A stretch of 64,000 bases of DNA from an uncultured Lachnospiraceae bacterium (lineage in GTDB: Bacteria; Bacillota; Clostridia; Lachnospirales; Lachnospiraceae). Position numbers and translations under genes: made by a program. Positions 8,376-17,961 of this stretch are shown piece by piece; the first letter of the stretch is position 1; every line of letters begins with the position of its first letter. The notes beneath the pieces were generated by a model. It did not search any database and was not told the origin of the DNA. It was given only the letters and a program-made list of their open reading frames with translations. The stretch is from the NCBI GenBank assembly GCA_910586005.1, contig CAJUHG010000004.1:1-64000 (forward strand). Direction: 5' to 3'.

Positions 8376-10031
8376 ATGGGTAAAAGAAAAAAGAACGAAT
8401 CCAATTTCCTGGTGCAGGGTTCCATTCTTGCAGTTGCTTCTATTATAAGCCGAGTAATAGGATTATTGTACAGGATTCCGTTAAAATCGATTATTGGGGA
8501 TATAGGAAATGATTATTATGGTACAGCTATGGAGATATATAGTATTTTATTGCTAATATCCTCCTATAGCTTACCTTTGGCTGTTTCTAAGCTGGTGTCC
8601 ACTAGAATCGCAAAGGGACAGTGGAAAAATGCATATAGAATTTTTAAAGGAGCAATTATTTTTGCACTAATATCTGGCACGATTGCAAGTTTAATTGTTT
8701 ATTTTGGTGCAGGTTTCATTACTACTTATATTGTTATGACACCATTGAGTAAGTATGCCTTGGAAGTATTAGCCCCAACACTTGCTGTTGTAGCAGTACT
8801 TGGTGTAATAAGAGGTTTTTTTCAAGGTATGGGTACTATGATGCCTAGTGCATTATCACAGTTGTGTGAACAAGTAATCAATGCTATTGTCAGTGTATGT
8901 GTTGCTTATGTACTTTACCAAAAAGGAATGAAGATTGGAGCAGTATTAGGAAATCCATCCACTTATGCAGAAGCATATGGAGCAGGAGGTGGAACCATTG
9001 GTACTGAGGCAGGAGCAATTGCAGCATTAGTAGTGGTTCTTTTCATTTTATTTCTATATCACCCAAGATTTAAAAGGAATGCCAAACAAGATCGAACGAA
9101 AAAGTTAGAAAGTTATAGTACAATTTTTTTTGTATTGACAATTACAATTATACCTGTATTGTTAAGTACTACAATTTATAATATTACATCTTTTCTTGAT
9201 TTAGGAGTTTTTAAGCAGATTGCAGCAATGCAGGGCTACAAAGCAAATGATTATAGTAAAATGTGGGGAATTTATGTAGGAGAATATAAAGTGCTTATCA
9301 ATGTGCCAATTGCGATTGCTTCCTCTGTTTCTGCTTCTAGTGTACCTAGTCTTTCCACTGCATTTGCGGCAAAAGATATGGCTCAAGTAAAGAGGAAAGT
9401 GTCTTATTCGATAAGATTTATTATGATAATTGCGATTCCTTGTGCTGTTGGAATGGGAGTTCTTGCATCACCAATTTTACAACTTCTGTTTCATGACAAC
9501 AGAGAGTTGCCAGAAAGAATGATGCAAATAGGTGCAATTTCTATTGTATTCTATTCCTTGTCAACTTTAAGTAATGGTATTCTTCAGGGAATTAACCGAA
9601 TGAATGTTCCAGTTAAAAATGCAGCGATTACGCTGTTTTTGCATATTGGAGTTCTTGCAATTTTAATGTACGGACTGGATTTAAATATTTATGCAGTTGT
9701 ATGGGCAAATACTTTTTTCTCGGGTATGATGTGTATACTAAATGGAATGGCAATCAAAAAATATCTTCGATATCGGCAGGAGATTCTAAGGACTTTTATC
9801 ATTCCTAGTATTTCTGCGGCTGTTATGGGAGGAGCAGTCTATGGGGTATATCATTTTTTAATTAATACAACAAAGATTAATGCTGTTGCAACTATTGCAT
9901 CTATTTGTGTAGGAGTTTGTGTTTATGGTATATTATTGTTGTTACTTCGTGGATTGCGCGAAAATGAACTGCGGAATTTTCCTATGGGAAGCTTAATTGT
10001 AAGAATTGCAAAAAAGTTGCATTTAATGTAA
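8376..10031 (+). CDS. SpoVB/YtgP-type polysaccharide flippase
   Basis: A 551-residue multi-pass membrane protein with about 14 predicted helices, of the MOP superfamily (SpoVB, YtgP/MurJ-like). Members flip undecaprenyl-linked sugar precursors, such as lipid II, across the membrane. The N-terminal signature SILAVASIISRVIGLLYR followed by PLKSIIGDIGNDYYG is characteristic. Whether it is the sporulation paralogue (SpoVB) or a vegetative flippase cannot be decided here. It stands alone, 139 bp after the lipoprotein gene, with a weak AAGGAAG site about 20 nt upstream of ATG 8376. Confidence 0.88.
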   Translation: MGKRKKNESNFLVQGSILAVASIISRVIGLLYRIPLKSIIGDIGNDYYGTAMEIYSILLLISSYSLPLAVSKLVSTRIAKGQWKNAYRIFKGAIIFALISGTIASLIVYFGAGFITTYIVMTPLSKYALEVLAPTLAVVAVLGVIRGFFQGMGTMMPSALSQLCEQVINAIVSVCVAYVLYQKGMKIGAVLGNPSTYAEAYGAGGGTIGTEAGAIAALVVVLFILFLYHPRFKRNAKQDRTKKLESYSTIFFVLTITIIPVLLSTTIYNITSFLDLGVFKQIAAMQGYKANDYSKMWGIYVGEYKVLINVPIAIASSVSASSVPSLSTAFAAKDMAQVKRKVSYSIRFIMIIAIPCAVGMGVLASPILQLLFHDNRELPERMMQIGAISIVFYSLSTLSNGILQGINRMNVPVKNAAITLFLHIGVLAILMYGLDLNIYAVVWANTFFSGMMCILNGMAIKKYLRYRQEILRTFIIPSISAAVMGGAVYGVYHFLINTTKINAVATIASICVGVCVYGILLLLLRGLRENELRNFPMGSLIVRIAKKLHLM

Positions 10032-10180
10032 AAATTTAACCTGAGTAGCAGTTGCCAAATATTCACACATACTCACGGGGTACTGCGTGACCGCTTGGTT
10101 TATTGCTCATGAGAATAGAAAAATGAGAAAGGAAAAGTTATTCAAAGTAAAATTATAAAAAGATTTTTTTAAGTTAAATA

Positions 10181-10209
10181 ATAGAAAATGCATTTTGTGA
10201 ACTTTCCAG
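10181..10209 (+). repeat. Short dispersed repeat, copy 1
   Basis: This 29-nt stretch matches 44959-44987 at 24 of 29 positions. The shared core reads CATTTTG(T/C)GAACTTTC. Both copies are intergenic, on the same strand, and lie 50 to 150 nt before a coding start. The function is unknown, and coincidence in AT-rich DNA is not excluded. Confidence 0.4.
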
Positions 10210-10257
10210 AAAGAATATGATATCTTTTTATAATTTTTCAGTAACGGAGCAAATGAA

Positions 10258-10416
10258 ATGGATATAGAAAGAGAAGAATTAATAGAAATGTTTGAAATGT
10301 CAAAACAAAAATTAGAGAAAGGATTTAGAGAGAAAGATTTAGGGATTATTCATGATGCGGCTATTGGTTTAGCAGAAGTAACATATTTATTGGATTATTT
10401 AAATATTGAAATATAA
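10258..10416 (+). CDS. Small hypothetical protein, 52 aa
   Basis: A short ORF in the 480-bp gap before gltX. It has ATG at 10258, GGAG 8 nt upstream (10246-10249) and a stop at 10414-10416. The product is acidic and amphipathic (for example REELIEMFEMSKQKLEKGF) and looks like a small helical protein without membrane segments. I do not recognise the family. The ribosome site and normal codon choice support it as real, but there is no homology evidence. The remainder of the gap (10032-10180) holds imperfect hairpins such as TCACG...CGTGA near 10072-10089 and no gene. Confidence 0.5.
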   Translation: MDIEREELIEMFEMSKQKLEKGFREKDLGIIHDAAIGLAEVTYLLDYLNIEI

Positions 10417-10511
10417 ATATATTGAATACAGAGAAAACATCCTAAAAAGAAAGATTAAGAATATTAAAATAAGATAAGTGGTTCACCTATTGATAAAGGA
10501 GGAAGAGTATT

Positions 10512-11999
10512 ATGGAAAAAGTAAGAACAAGATATGCGCCAAGTCCTACCGGAAAAATGCATGTAGGAAATTTGCGCTCAGCATTATATGAATTTTTAAT
10601 TGCAAAGCATGCAGGTGGAGATTTTATGCTTCGTATTGAAGATACTGACCAAGAACGCTATGTAGAGGGAGCAACAGAAATTATTTACCGCACTTTAGCA
10701 AAAACAGGATTAAAACATGATGAAGGTCCAGATAAAGATGGAGGCTTTGGACCTTATATACAAAGTGAGCGTATGAAAACAGGGATTTATATGAAATATG
10801 CCAAAGAGCTGATAGAAAAAGGGGAGGCTTATTACTGTTTTTGTGAGAAAGAGCGTTTAGATTCCTTAAAAATGGAAATTGTAGAAGGAAAAGAGATCAT
10901 GATGTATGATAAGCATTGTTTGTCACTATCCAAAGCAGAGATAGAAGCAAATCTTGCAGCAGGTAAGCCGTTTGTCATTCGTCAGAATATTCCAAAAGAA
11001 GGAACTACTACTTTTCACGATGAATTGTATGGAGATATTACAGTAGAAAATGCAGAATTAGATGATATGATTTTAATAAAATCTGATGGTTATCCAACTT
11101 ACAATTTTGCAAATGTAGTAGATGATCATACCATGAATATTACTCATGTAGTGAGAGGAAATGAGTATTTATCTTCTTCACCAAAATATCAACGTCTTTA
11201 TGATGCATTTGGATGGGTATCTCCTACCTATATTCATTTGCCACTTATTACAGATGAAAACCACAAAAAACTATCCAAAAGAAGTGGTCATGCATCTTTT
11301 GAGGATTTATTGGAACAGGGATTTGTAACAGAAGCAGTTGTGAATTTTATTGCTCTTTTAGGATGGAGTCCAGAGGAAAATAGAGAAATTTTTTCTTTGG
11401 AAGAATTGATTCAAGAATTTGATTATCGTAGAATTAGCAAATCTCCAGCAGTATTTGATATGGTCAAATTAAAATGGATGAATGGGGAATATTTAAAGGC
11501 AATGGACTTTGACCAATTTTATGAAAAAGCAAAACCATATTTAAAAGAAGCAATTAGTAAAAATTATGATTTAAAAAAGATTGCAGTTATGGTGAAAACT
11601 CGAATTGAGATTTTTCCAGATATTGCAGAACATGTGGATTTCTTTGAATGTATGCCTGAATATGAGATTTCTATGTATGCACATAAGAAAATGAAAACTA
11701 CACCAGAATCTTCTCTTGAAGTTTTAAAGGAACTTTTGCCTGTATTTGAGGCACAGGAGGATTATTCCAATGATGCTTTATATGAAACTCTTTGTAACTA
11801 TGTAGCAGAAAAAGGCTATAAGAATGGTTATGTGATGTGGCCAATACGTACAGCAGTTTCAGGAAAACAGATGACTCCTGGGGGAGCTACTGAACTTATG
11901 GAAGTTCTTGGAAAAGAAGAATCTGTAGTAAGACTGAGAGCAGCCATTACAAAGCTGGAACAAGAATTACAGTCTAATGGTCATCCTCAGATGCCCTAG
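10512..11999 (+). CDS. gltX: Glutamyl-tRNA synthetase
   Basis: This enzyme charges tRNA-Glu with glutamate, and in bacteria lacking GlnRS also tRNA-Gln for amidation. The 495-residue class I synthetase has the HIGH-type motif [11 protein letters not shown] (about 9-19), the tRNA acceptor-binding insertion, and the KMSKS-type motif KKLSKRSGH (about 255-263). The C-terminal anticodon-binding helical domain is present. A strong AAAGGAGG (10495-10502) precedes ATG 10512. Whether it is discriminating or non-discriminating is not decidable from what I can see. Confidence 0.97.
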   Translation: MEKVRTRYAPSPTGKMHVGNLRSALYEFLIAKHAGGDFMLRIEDTDQERYVEGATEIIYRTLAKTGLKHDEGPDKDGGFGPYIQSERMKTGIYMKYAKELIEKGEAYYCFCEKERLDSLKMEIVEGKEIMMYDKHCLSLSKAEIEANLAAGKPFVIRQNIPKEGTTTFHDELYGDITVENAELDDMILIKSDGYPTYNFANVVDDHTMNITHVVRGNEYLSSSPKYQRLYDAFGWVSPTYIHLPLITDENHKKLSKRSGHASFEDLLEQGFVTEAVVNFIALLGWSPEENREIFSLEELIQEFDYRRISKSPAVFDMVKLKWMNGEYLKAMDFDQFYEKAKPYLKEAISKNYDLKKIAVMVKTRIEIFPDIAEHVDFFECMPEYEISMYAHKKMKTTPESSLEVLKELLPVFEAQEDYSNDALYETLCNYVAEKGYKNGYVMWPIRTAVSGKQMTPGGATELMEVLGKEESVVRLRAAITKLEQELQSNGHPQMP

Positions 12000-12010
12000 A
12001 GGGTATATTT

Positions 12011-13936
12011 ATGAGTCTTAACAAATCTCAAACAGTAGCAGTCAGACATACTACTGGCCCTATGCTTGTATTGGCTGGACCAGGGTCTGGCAAGACCACT
12101 GTTATCACAGAACGCGCAAAGTATTTAATTACAAATCAGGGAATTGACCCATCACATATTCTTGTTATCACCTTTACCAAAGCAGCAGCAACAGAAATGA
12201 AAGAACGCTTTTACCAGCTTATGAATGAAAAAAAATATGCAGTCACATTTGGGACGTTTCATGCTGTTTTTTTCCAAATTTTAAAACATGCCTATGGATT
12301 TCATGGAGAAAATATTATTAGGGAGGAACAGCGATTTCAGTTGATGCGCGAAACAATACAGCGCATGCACCTAGAATATGAAGATGAAAATGAATTTATT
12401 GGAGATTTATTAGGAGAAATTAGTTTAGTAAAAAATACAGGTATCCTTCTTAAATATTATTTTCCCCAAAATTGTGCAAAAGAAATTTTTGAGCAAATCT
12501 ATCAAATATATGACAATAAAATGAAACAATATCGATTGATTGATTTTGATGATATGTTAGTATATTGTTATGAATTATTTGTTCAGAGAAAGGATATACT
12601 TTCTGCATGGCAGCAAAAATTTCAGTATATTTTAATTGATGAATTTCAAGATATCAATAAGATACAATTTGAAATTATAAAGATGCTTGCCCTACCAGAA
12701 AATAACCTTTTTGTAGTGGGAGATGATGATCAATCTATTTATCGCTTTCGTGGTGCAAAACCAGAATTGATGTTAGGTTTTGAAAAATCTTATCCCAAAG
12801 CCAAGCGAATACTTTTGGATATCAATTATCGTTCCCATCCATTGATTGTAGAAGCATCTATAAGATTGATTTCTCATAATACGCAACGATTTCAAAAAGA
12901 AATCCACTCCTATGCTGTGTTAGATCAAGAAGAACAAAAAAAAGAATATTTACAAAAAAGTTTTCAAAAACAAAAAGAGCTTCAAAAACGAGAACATATA
13001 TTAGAAGATAAAGTAGTTTATTATCATTTATGGGAAGAACAGCAAGAAGAGGCAAAAGCTATTGTGGAACAAATTTTAAAAGATATTAAGATGGGATATC
13101 ATTATAAAGATTTTTCTATATTATTTCGAACCAATACCCAGCCAAGATTACTAATGTCTCAATTTATGGCATATAATATTCCATTTCGAAGCAAAGATAC
13201 TATTCCCAATTTATATGAACATTGGATTACAAAAAATATTTTAACTTACATACATCTTTCACAGGGAAGTCGGGTACGTAAGGATATTTTGCAGATTATG
13301 AACCGTCCAAATCGTTATATTACCAGAGAAAGTATATTAAATGAAACAGTGATATTTGAGGATTGGGCAGATTATTTTTATAATAAAAAGCAACCTTGGG
13401 TAGCAGAAAGGATTGAGCAATTAGAATCTGATTTACATTTATTAAGTAGATTAGGACCATTTGCAGCAATCAATTATATACGCATGGGAATTGGTTATGA
13501 GGAATATTTGAAGGAATATGCACAATATCGTAGAATTAGTGTGGATAATTTAATGGAAATATTAGATGAATTACAAGAGAGTACAAGGGGATTTCAAACT
13601 TATGAAGAGTGGTTTGCCCATATAGAAGCGTATACAAAGGAATTGCAAAAGCAGCAGAAACAACAAGAGTTATTAACAGATTGTATTTCTCTTGCAACAC
13701 TTCATAGTGCAAAAGGATTAGAATATCCAATTGTACATATTTTGGATGTAAATGAGGAATTAATGCCTTATAAAAAAGCAGTGTTGGAAGTAGACTTACA
13801 GGAAGAACGTAGAATGTTTTATGTGGGAATTACTAGAGCAAAAGAAAGACTTTATATTCATCATGTAAAAAAATACAATGGACATGAAGTGGACAAATCG
13901 AGATTTGTAGAAGAAATGCAAAGCAAGAAGGAATAA
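12011..13936 (+). CDS. UvrD/PcrA-like ATP-dependent DNA helicase
   Basis: A 641-residue superfamily 1A helicase. The motifs are in order: Q-motif-like LNKSQTVAV, Walker A GPGSGKTTV (about 23-31), Ia TFTKAAATEMK, Walker B LIDEFQDI, motif III VGDDDQSIYRFRGA, motif V TLHSAKGLEYPIV and motif VI RRMFYVGITRAKERLY. It is about 100 residues shorter than PcrA/UvrD and lacks their C-terminal extension, so it is a related short helicase rather than PcrA itself. A role in DNA repair or replication-fork clearance is inferred from the family. It lies 11 bp after gltX, probably cotranscribed. Confidence 0.9.
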   Translation: MSLNKSQTVAVRHTTGPMLVLAGPGSGKTTVITERAKYLITNQGIDPSHILVITFTKAAATEMKERFYQLMNEKKYAVTFGTFHAVFFQILKHAYGFHGENIIREEQRFQLMRETIQRMHLEYEDENEFIGDLLGEISLVKNTGILLKYYFPQNCAKEIFEQIYQIYDNKMKQYRLIDFDDMLVYCYELFVQRKDILSAWQQKFQYILIDEFQDINKIQFEIIKMLALPENNLFVVGDDDQSIYRFRGAKPELMLGFEKSYPKAKRILLDINYRSHPLIVEASIRLISHNTQRFQKEIHSYAVLDQEEQKKEYLQKSFQKQKELQKREHILEDKVVYYHLWEEQQEEAKAIVEQILKDIKMGYHYKDFSILFRTNTQPRLLMSQFMAYNIPFRSKDTIPNLYEHWITKNILTYIHLSQGSRVRKDILQIMNRPNRYITRESILNETVIFEDWADYFYNKKQPWVAERIEQLESDLHLLSRLGPFAAINYIRMGIGYEEYLKEYAQYRRISVDNLMEILDELQESTRGFQTYEEWFAHIEAYTKELQKQQKQQELLTDCISLATLHSAKGLEYPIVHILDVNEELMPYKKAVLEVDLQEERRMFYVGITRAKERLYIHHVKKYNGHEVDKSRFVEEMQSKKE

Positions 13937-13949
13937 AAACGGTTTAGTA

Positions 13950-13979
13950 TTTTGCAGGAAAATCAATATTCCTGCAAAA
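13950..13979. terminator. Bidirectional hairpin between convergent genes
   Basis: An 11-bp perfect stem (TTTTGCAGGAA with TTCCTGCAAAA, 8-nt loop) lies between the helicase gene and the convergent DUF1292 gene. On the minus strand it is followed shortly by a T run (complement of AAAAA at 13935-13939). Position and symmetry suggest a shared transcription terminator. Confidence 0.6.
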
Positions 13980-14033
13980 CTAAATCCAATAGATGCTTCA
14001 AATATATGAAAGAATCTAAGTAAAAGATACTAT

Positions 14034-14381
14034 TTATTCCTCATCTTCTTCTAATAATTCTTCCCATTCTGCTTCATCTAATAGTTCCTCAAAACGATCT
14101 ACAGCAGCTTCATATTCCTCTTCTGTTTCAATATTTTCTAAGGATGGATTTCCATCTTTATCTTCAAAATATTTGAAAATACATACTTCATTATCAGCGT
14201 TTTCTTCTCCATTTTCATCTAAAGAGATTAGTACAATATAATCTTGTTCATATAATTCAAAAATAGTTAAAATTTTACATTCTATTTCTGAATCATCTTC
14301 TAGAGTTAAGGTAACTAGTATATCCTCCTCATCATCTTCTAATATATCATAAATAGAATTTGTTTCTGGTTTTTTACTCAT
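14034..14381 (-). CDS. DUF1292 protein (YrzB-like)
   Basis: A small, very acidic protein (115 residues) of the DUF1292 family. The family core (ILVTLTLEDDSEIECKIL, QDYIVLISLDE) covers about residues 20-75, followed by a Glu-rich tail. Family function is unknown; homologues often lie near yrrL/yrrK or mltG in Firmicutes, which is not the case here. An AGAGG site precedes the start. The gene is 37 bp downstream of the HD-GYP gene on the same strand. Confidence 0.85.
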   Translation of the reverse strand: MSKKPETNSIYDILEDDEEDILVTLTLEDDSEIECKILTIFELYEQDYIVLISLDENGEENADNEVCIFKYFEDKDGNPSLENIETEEEYEAAVDRFEELLDEAEWEELLEEDEE

Positions 14382-14418
14382 AAAAATACCTCTTTCCTAT
14401 GTTATATTTTGACAGTAG

Positions 14419-15510
14419 TTAGACAATTGCTTGAATGTATAATTCAGGGTGTTTTGATAAATCTAGATATTCATTTTTGGTAGATTGAATCAATGGGCGG
14501 GAAAGATGGAGATTATTGATATAGATAATTTTTCCGGTTGTACCATCATTTAATAATACTGTATTTCCCATATAGGTTTCAATAATATGTGTTAAAAATG
14601 GAAGAAGATATTTAGAATCATATTTTTCAAATCCTTTTCTTTCAAAGGTTGCAATTACTTCAAAAGGACATATACCCTTTCGGTAACAACGATTGCTTGT
14701 CATAGCATCATATACATCTGCAATAGCGATAATTTTGGCAAATTCTGCTATGGCTTCTCCTTGTAATCCAGAAGGATAACCACTGCCATTACAACGTTCA
14801 TGATGCATAAGAGCAGTAGAACGTATACGACCATCTAATTGATAACCATCTAGAATTTTAGCTCCTAAACTTGGATGTTTTTTTACTTTTTTTAGTTCTT
14901 CAGGAGTTAAAGGAGTAGATTTTGATAGAATTTTAGGATCTATCATACATTTTCCAATATCATGCAATAAACCTGCTAATGTTAAAATCTCAAGATCCTC
15001 TTGAGAAAAATGAAGCCAACGTCCCATCATTCGACTAATAATTGCAACATTAATACAGTGAGCATAAGTAGTATCATCAATTTCACGCATATTATGTAAC
15101 ATATCAAAAACAGAGAGTGATGTTAAATGATTGGTATATAAGCTACTAACCTGATTGAGTAGTGCATTGAAATCTAAATGTTCCTTTTTTTCAATAACAT
15201 TTCCAAAAGATTCTTTTAATAGTCTTCTTTTTTGGGAGTAATCTACCTTAAATAAATGAAATTCTCTACTTCGTCGAACTTGCTGGGAATATGATATTTC
15301 CTCTTTTTTTGAAGAGTCTTCTATATTGGAATCTGTGACTTCATTTTCTGGAATAATTTGTACTGCCTTAATTCCATAAAATTCTAGATAAGAAATACAT
15401 TGAGATGTTATTACTGTATGTGCAGGATATAAAATTTGTCCTGTCTTACTGTAGACGGGAGCAGCAGTAACCATCCCTGCTGATAAATCTTTTGGTGCTA
15501 ATTTTATCAT
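14419..15510 (-). CDS. HD-GYP domain protein (probable cyclic di-GMP phosphodiesterase)
   Basis: The 363-residue protein has an N-terminal DUF3391-like region (1-110) and an HD-GYP domain (about 125-330). The domain has AHCINVA, LLHDIGK, the downstream HHERCNGSGYP motif and ADVYDAMTS, so all expected metal and GYP residues appear intact. Such enzymes linearise cyclic di-GMP, a signal that controls motility; the flagellar operon and a PilZ receptor lie downstream in this window. The RNA leader has AAAGGGGG before the start. It is divergent from the fatty-acid operon with a 240-bp shared upstream region. Confidence 0.92.
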   Translation of the reverse strand: MIKLAPKDLSAGMVTAAPVYSKTGQILYPAHTVITSQCISYLEFYGIKAVQIIPENEVTDSNIEDSSKKEEISYSQQVRRSREFHLFKVDYSQKRRLLKESFGNVIEKKEHLDFNALLNQVSSLYTNHLTSLSVFDMLHNMREIDDTTYAHCINVAIISRMMGRWLHFSQEDLEILTLAGLLHDIGKCMIDPKILSKSTPLTPEELKKVKKHPSLGAKILDGYQLDGRIRSTALMHHERCNGSGYPSGLQGEAIAEFAKIIAIADVYDAMTSNRCYRKGICPFEVIATFERKGFEKYDSKYLLPFLTHIIETYMGNTVLLNDGTTGKIIYINNLHLSRPLIQSTKNEYLDLSKHPELYIQAIV

Positions 15511-15679
15511 TACAATTTCCCCCTTTGTCCTTTTGTCTAGTTAAATTTTGAGATGATTTTTATGTCTGTTAATACAAACATTATGAGATATAAAGTATAA
15601 ATTCTTAAAATGAAAACTCTTCACAATAAATAGAATATCATATACGATTGTAAAATTCAAAGGTTTTGATAAGTTTTGA

Positions 15680-15707
15680 TTGACAATAAGGTTTTTTGTG
15701 ATATACT
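15680..15707 (+). promoter_or_regulatory. Promoter of the fatty-acid operon
   Basis: TTGACA (15680-15685), a 16-nt spacer and an extended -10, TGATATACT (TATACT at 15702-15707), form a near-consensus housekeeping promoter 43 nt before acpP. It is the strongest promoter-like sequence in the first half of the window. Confidence 0.8.
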
Positions 15708-15721
15708 TTGATTATCAAAAT
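15705..15721 (+). promoter_or_regulatory. FabT-like operator overlapping the fab promoter
   Basis: ACTTTGATTATCAAAAT is a near-perfect palindrome that differs at one position from the ANTTTGATTATCAAATT box I recall for FabT, the MarR-family repressor of fatty-acid genes in streptococci and lactococci. It overlaps the -10 element and the likely transcription start, an ideal site for repression. No fabT gene is in the window, so the regulator would act from elsewhere. Confidence 0.65.
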
Positions 15722-15749
15722 ATTTGAATATAAAAAGGAGAATATAGAA

Positions 15750-15980
15750 ATGTTAGAAAGAATGAAAGAGATTATTGCAGAACAGTTGAACACAGAGGCA
15801 GATGGAATTACATTAGAGACTTCTTTTAAAGAAGATTTAGGAGCAGATTCCTTAGATTTATTTGAATTAGTAATGGCATTAGAAGATGAATATTCTGTGG
15901 AAATTCCTTCTGAAGATTTAGAGAAATTAATGACGGTTGGAGATGTAATGGAATATTTGAAAGAAAAAGGTGTGGAATAA
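15750..15980 (+). CDS. acpP: Acyl carrier protein
   Basis: The carrier of growing acyl chains in type II fatty-acid synthesis. The 76-residue acidic protein has the phosphopantetheine site [10 protein letters not shown], with the modified Ser at about position 36. The start ATG 15750 has AAGGAGA 8 nt upstream; the frame is open further upstream but that part overlaps the promoter. It is the first gene of the fab operon, which is typical for Clostridia. Confidence 0.97.
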   Translation: MLERMKEIIAEQLNTEADGITLETSFKEDLGADSLDLFELVMALEDEYSVEIPSEDLEKLMTVGDVMEYLKEKGVE

Positions 15981-15983
15981 GAG

Positions 15984-16919
15984 ATGTCACAATTGAAAAC
16001 AAAGATTACAGATCTATTAAAAATAGAAGTTCCTATTATTCAAGGAGGTATGGCATGGGTAGCTGAGCACCATTTGGCAGCGGCTGTTTCAGCGGCAGGT
16101 GGACTTGGAATTATTGGTGCAGCAAATGCTCCAGCCGATTGGGTAAGAGGAGAAATTTGTAAGGCAAGAGAGATTACAGATAAACCTATTGGAGTCAATG
16201 TAATGCTTTTAAGTCCTTATGCAGATGAAGTAGCACAAGTACTGGTAGAAGAAAAGGTACCAGTAATTACAACTGGAGCTGGAAATCCTGGAAAATATAT
16301 GGAAATGTGGAAGACCGCTGGAAGTAAAGTTATTCCAGTAGTGGCAAGTGTAGCATTAGCAAGAATGATGGAGCGAGGCGGAGCAGATGCAGTGATTGCA
16401 GAGGGAACAGAATCTGGCGGACATATAGGAGCAGCAACTACTATGACCTTGGTTCCTCAAGTAGTAGATGCTGTACAGGTTCCAGTCATTGCAGCTGGAG
16501 GCATCGGTGATGGCAGAGGGATAGCAGCAGCCTTTATGTTGGGAGCAGATGCAGTACAAATTGGAACACGATTTGTAGTAGCAAAAGAATCCATTTGTCA
16601 TTCAAATTATAAAGAAAGAATCCTTAAGGCAAAAGACATTGATTCTGCAGTTACAGGAAGAAGTCATGGGCATCCTATCCGTCAATTGCGCAATCAGATG
16701 ACAAAAGAATACATACAAAAAGAGCAAGAAGGAGTTCCTTTTGAAGAATTGGAACTTTTAACAGTAGGTTCCTTGCGAAATGCAGTAATAGATGGAGATG
16801 TAAAACATGGAACCGTTATGGCAGGACAAATTGCAGGATTGATTAAAAAAGAGCAAACCTGCAAAGAAATGATAGAGGAAATGATGAAGGAAACTATAAC
16901 TTTAATGCAAGGAGTATGA
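15984..16919 (+). CDS. fabK: Enoyl-ACP reductase II (FabK)
   Basis: An FMN-dependent enoyl-ACP reductase that performs the last step of each elongation cycle and replaces FabI. The 311-residue TIM barrel has the N-terminal PIIQGGMAWVAEHHLAAAVS, the flavin-site segments GVNVMLL and TTGAGNP, the GTESGGH loop (about 142-148) and the phosphate-binding AAGGIGDGRG. It starts 3 bp after acpP. FabK-type reductases are intrinsically insensitive to triclosan, a family property. Confidence 0.95.
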   Translation: MSQLKTKITDLLKIEVPIIQGGMAWVAEHHLAAAVSAAGGLGIIGAANAPADWVRGEICKAREITDKPIGVNVMLLSPYADEVAQVLVEEKVPVITTGAGNPGKYMEMWKTAGSKVIPVVASVALARMMERGGADAVIAEGTESGGHIGAATTMTLVPQVVDAVQVPVIAAGGIGDGRGIAAAFMLGADAVQIGTRFVVAKESICHSNYKERILKAKDIDSAVTGRSHGHPIRQLRNQMTKEYIQKEQEGVPFEELELLTVGSLRNAVIDGDVKHGTVMAGQIAGLIKKEQTCKEMIEEMMKETITLMQGV

Positions 16920-16920
16920 T

Positions 16921-17847
16921 ATGAGGAAAATTGCGTTTGTTTTCCCAGGACAAGGTGCTCAATACACTGGAATGGGAAGGGATTTTTATGAAAACTTCAA
17001 TCGGGCAAAAGAAGTTTTTGCCATTGCAAGAAAAGTATCTGGCCTATCTATGGAAGAATTGATTTTCAAAGAAAATGAAAATCTTCATATTACAAAATAT
17101 ACACAAATTGCAATGTTGACAGTAGAGCTTGCTATTTTAAAAGTATTAGAAGAAAAAGGGATTAATTCTTCTGTAAATGCAGGGTTAAGTTTAGGAGAAT
17201 ATGCAGCATTAACAGCCTCTGGTGGCTTGTCTATACATGATGCATTAGAATTAATAGTAAAACGTGGTGCAATTATGCAAGAAGCGGTTCCTACAGGTGG
17301 AGCTATGATGGCAATTATGGGACTTGATAATAACATAATTGAGGATATCTGTGAAAAAACAGAAGGTATTGTATCTATTGCTAATTATAATTGTCCTGGT
17401 CAGACTGTGATTAGTGGGGAAGAAGAGGCAGTTAAGAATGCTTCTGTTGCCTTACAAAAGGCAGGTGCAAAGCGTTGTATCCCACTTAATGTAAGTGGGC
17501 CATTTCATTCTAAAATGCTTGAGGAAGCTGGAAAAAAATTGGCAGTAGAATTAGAAAAGGTTGAAATTAGAGAAATCGCCACTCCATATATTTCTAATGT
17601 AACAGCAGATTATGTACTAGATAGAGAAGAAGTAAAAGGATTATTAGAAAAGCAAATTTCTTCCTCTGTACGTTGGCAACAAAGTGTGGAGCTTATGATA
17701 GTAGAAGGTGTAGATACATTTATTGAAATTGGCCCAAAGAAAACTCTTTCTAGTTTTTTGAAAAAAATTGCTCCACAACTTACAAGTTATCATGTAGAAA
17801 CTGTGGAAGATTTAGAGAAATTAGTAGAAATAATGAAAATAGATTAA
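16921..17847 (+). CDS. fabD: Malonyl-CoA:ACP transacylase
   Basis: Transfers malonyl from CoA to ACP. The 308-residue protein has FPGQGAQ (8-14) and the catalytic serine in GLSLGEY (Ser90; the usual GHS is GLS here, a variant I recall from other Clostridia), plus the catalytic His in SGPFHSKM (about 200). It starts one base after fabK. A 114-bp gap with an inverted repeat (TACCCT near 17868 and AGGGTA near 17903) follows before fabG. Confidence 0.95.
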   Translation: MRKIAFVFPGQGAQYTGMGRDFYENFNRAKEVFAIARKVSGLSMEELIFKENENLHITKYTQIAMLTVELAILKVLEEKGINSSVNAGLSLGEYAALTASGGLSIHDALELIVKRGAIMQEAVPTGGAMMAIMGLDNNIIEDICEKTEGIVSIANYNCPGQTVISGEEEAVKNASVALQKAGAKRCIPLNVSGPFHSKMLEEAGKKLAVELEKVEIREIATPYISNVTADYVLDREEVKGLLEKQISSSVRWQQSVELMIVEGVDTFIEIGPKKTLSSFLKKIAPQLTSYHVETVEDLEKLVEIMKID

Positions 17848-17961
17848 AATCCCAATTTTTACCCTCTACTCATCTGAAGATGACTATGTGGTGGGTTCAC
17901 AGGGTATCAATTATTATATAGAAACTGTGGAAGTAAATGAAGAAATAGAAAGGGTATATTT

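Noticed and set aside
10032..10511. T-box leader for gltX
   Set aside because: No T-box conserved sequence (TGGNACCGCG-type) or antiterminator is visible; the hairpins present are small and unrelated.
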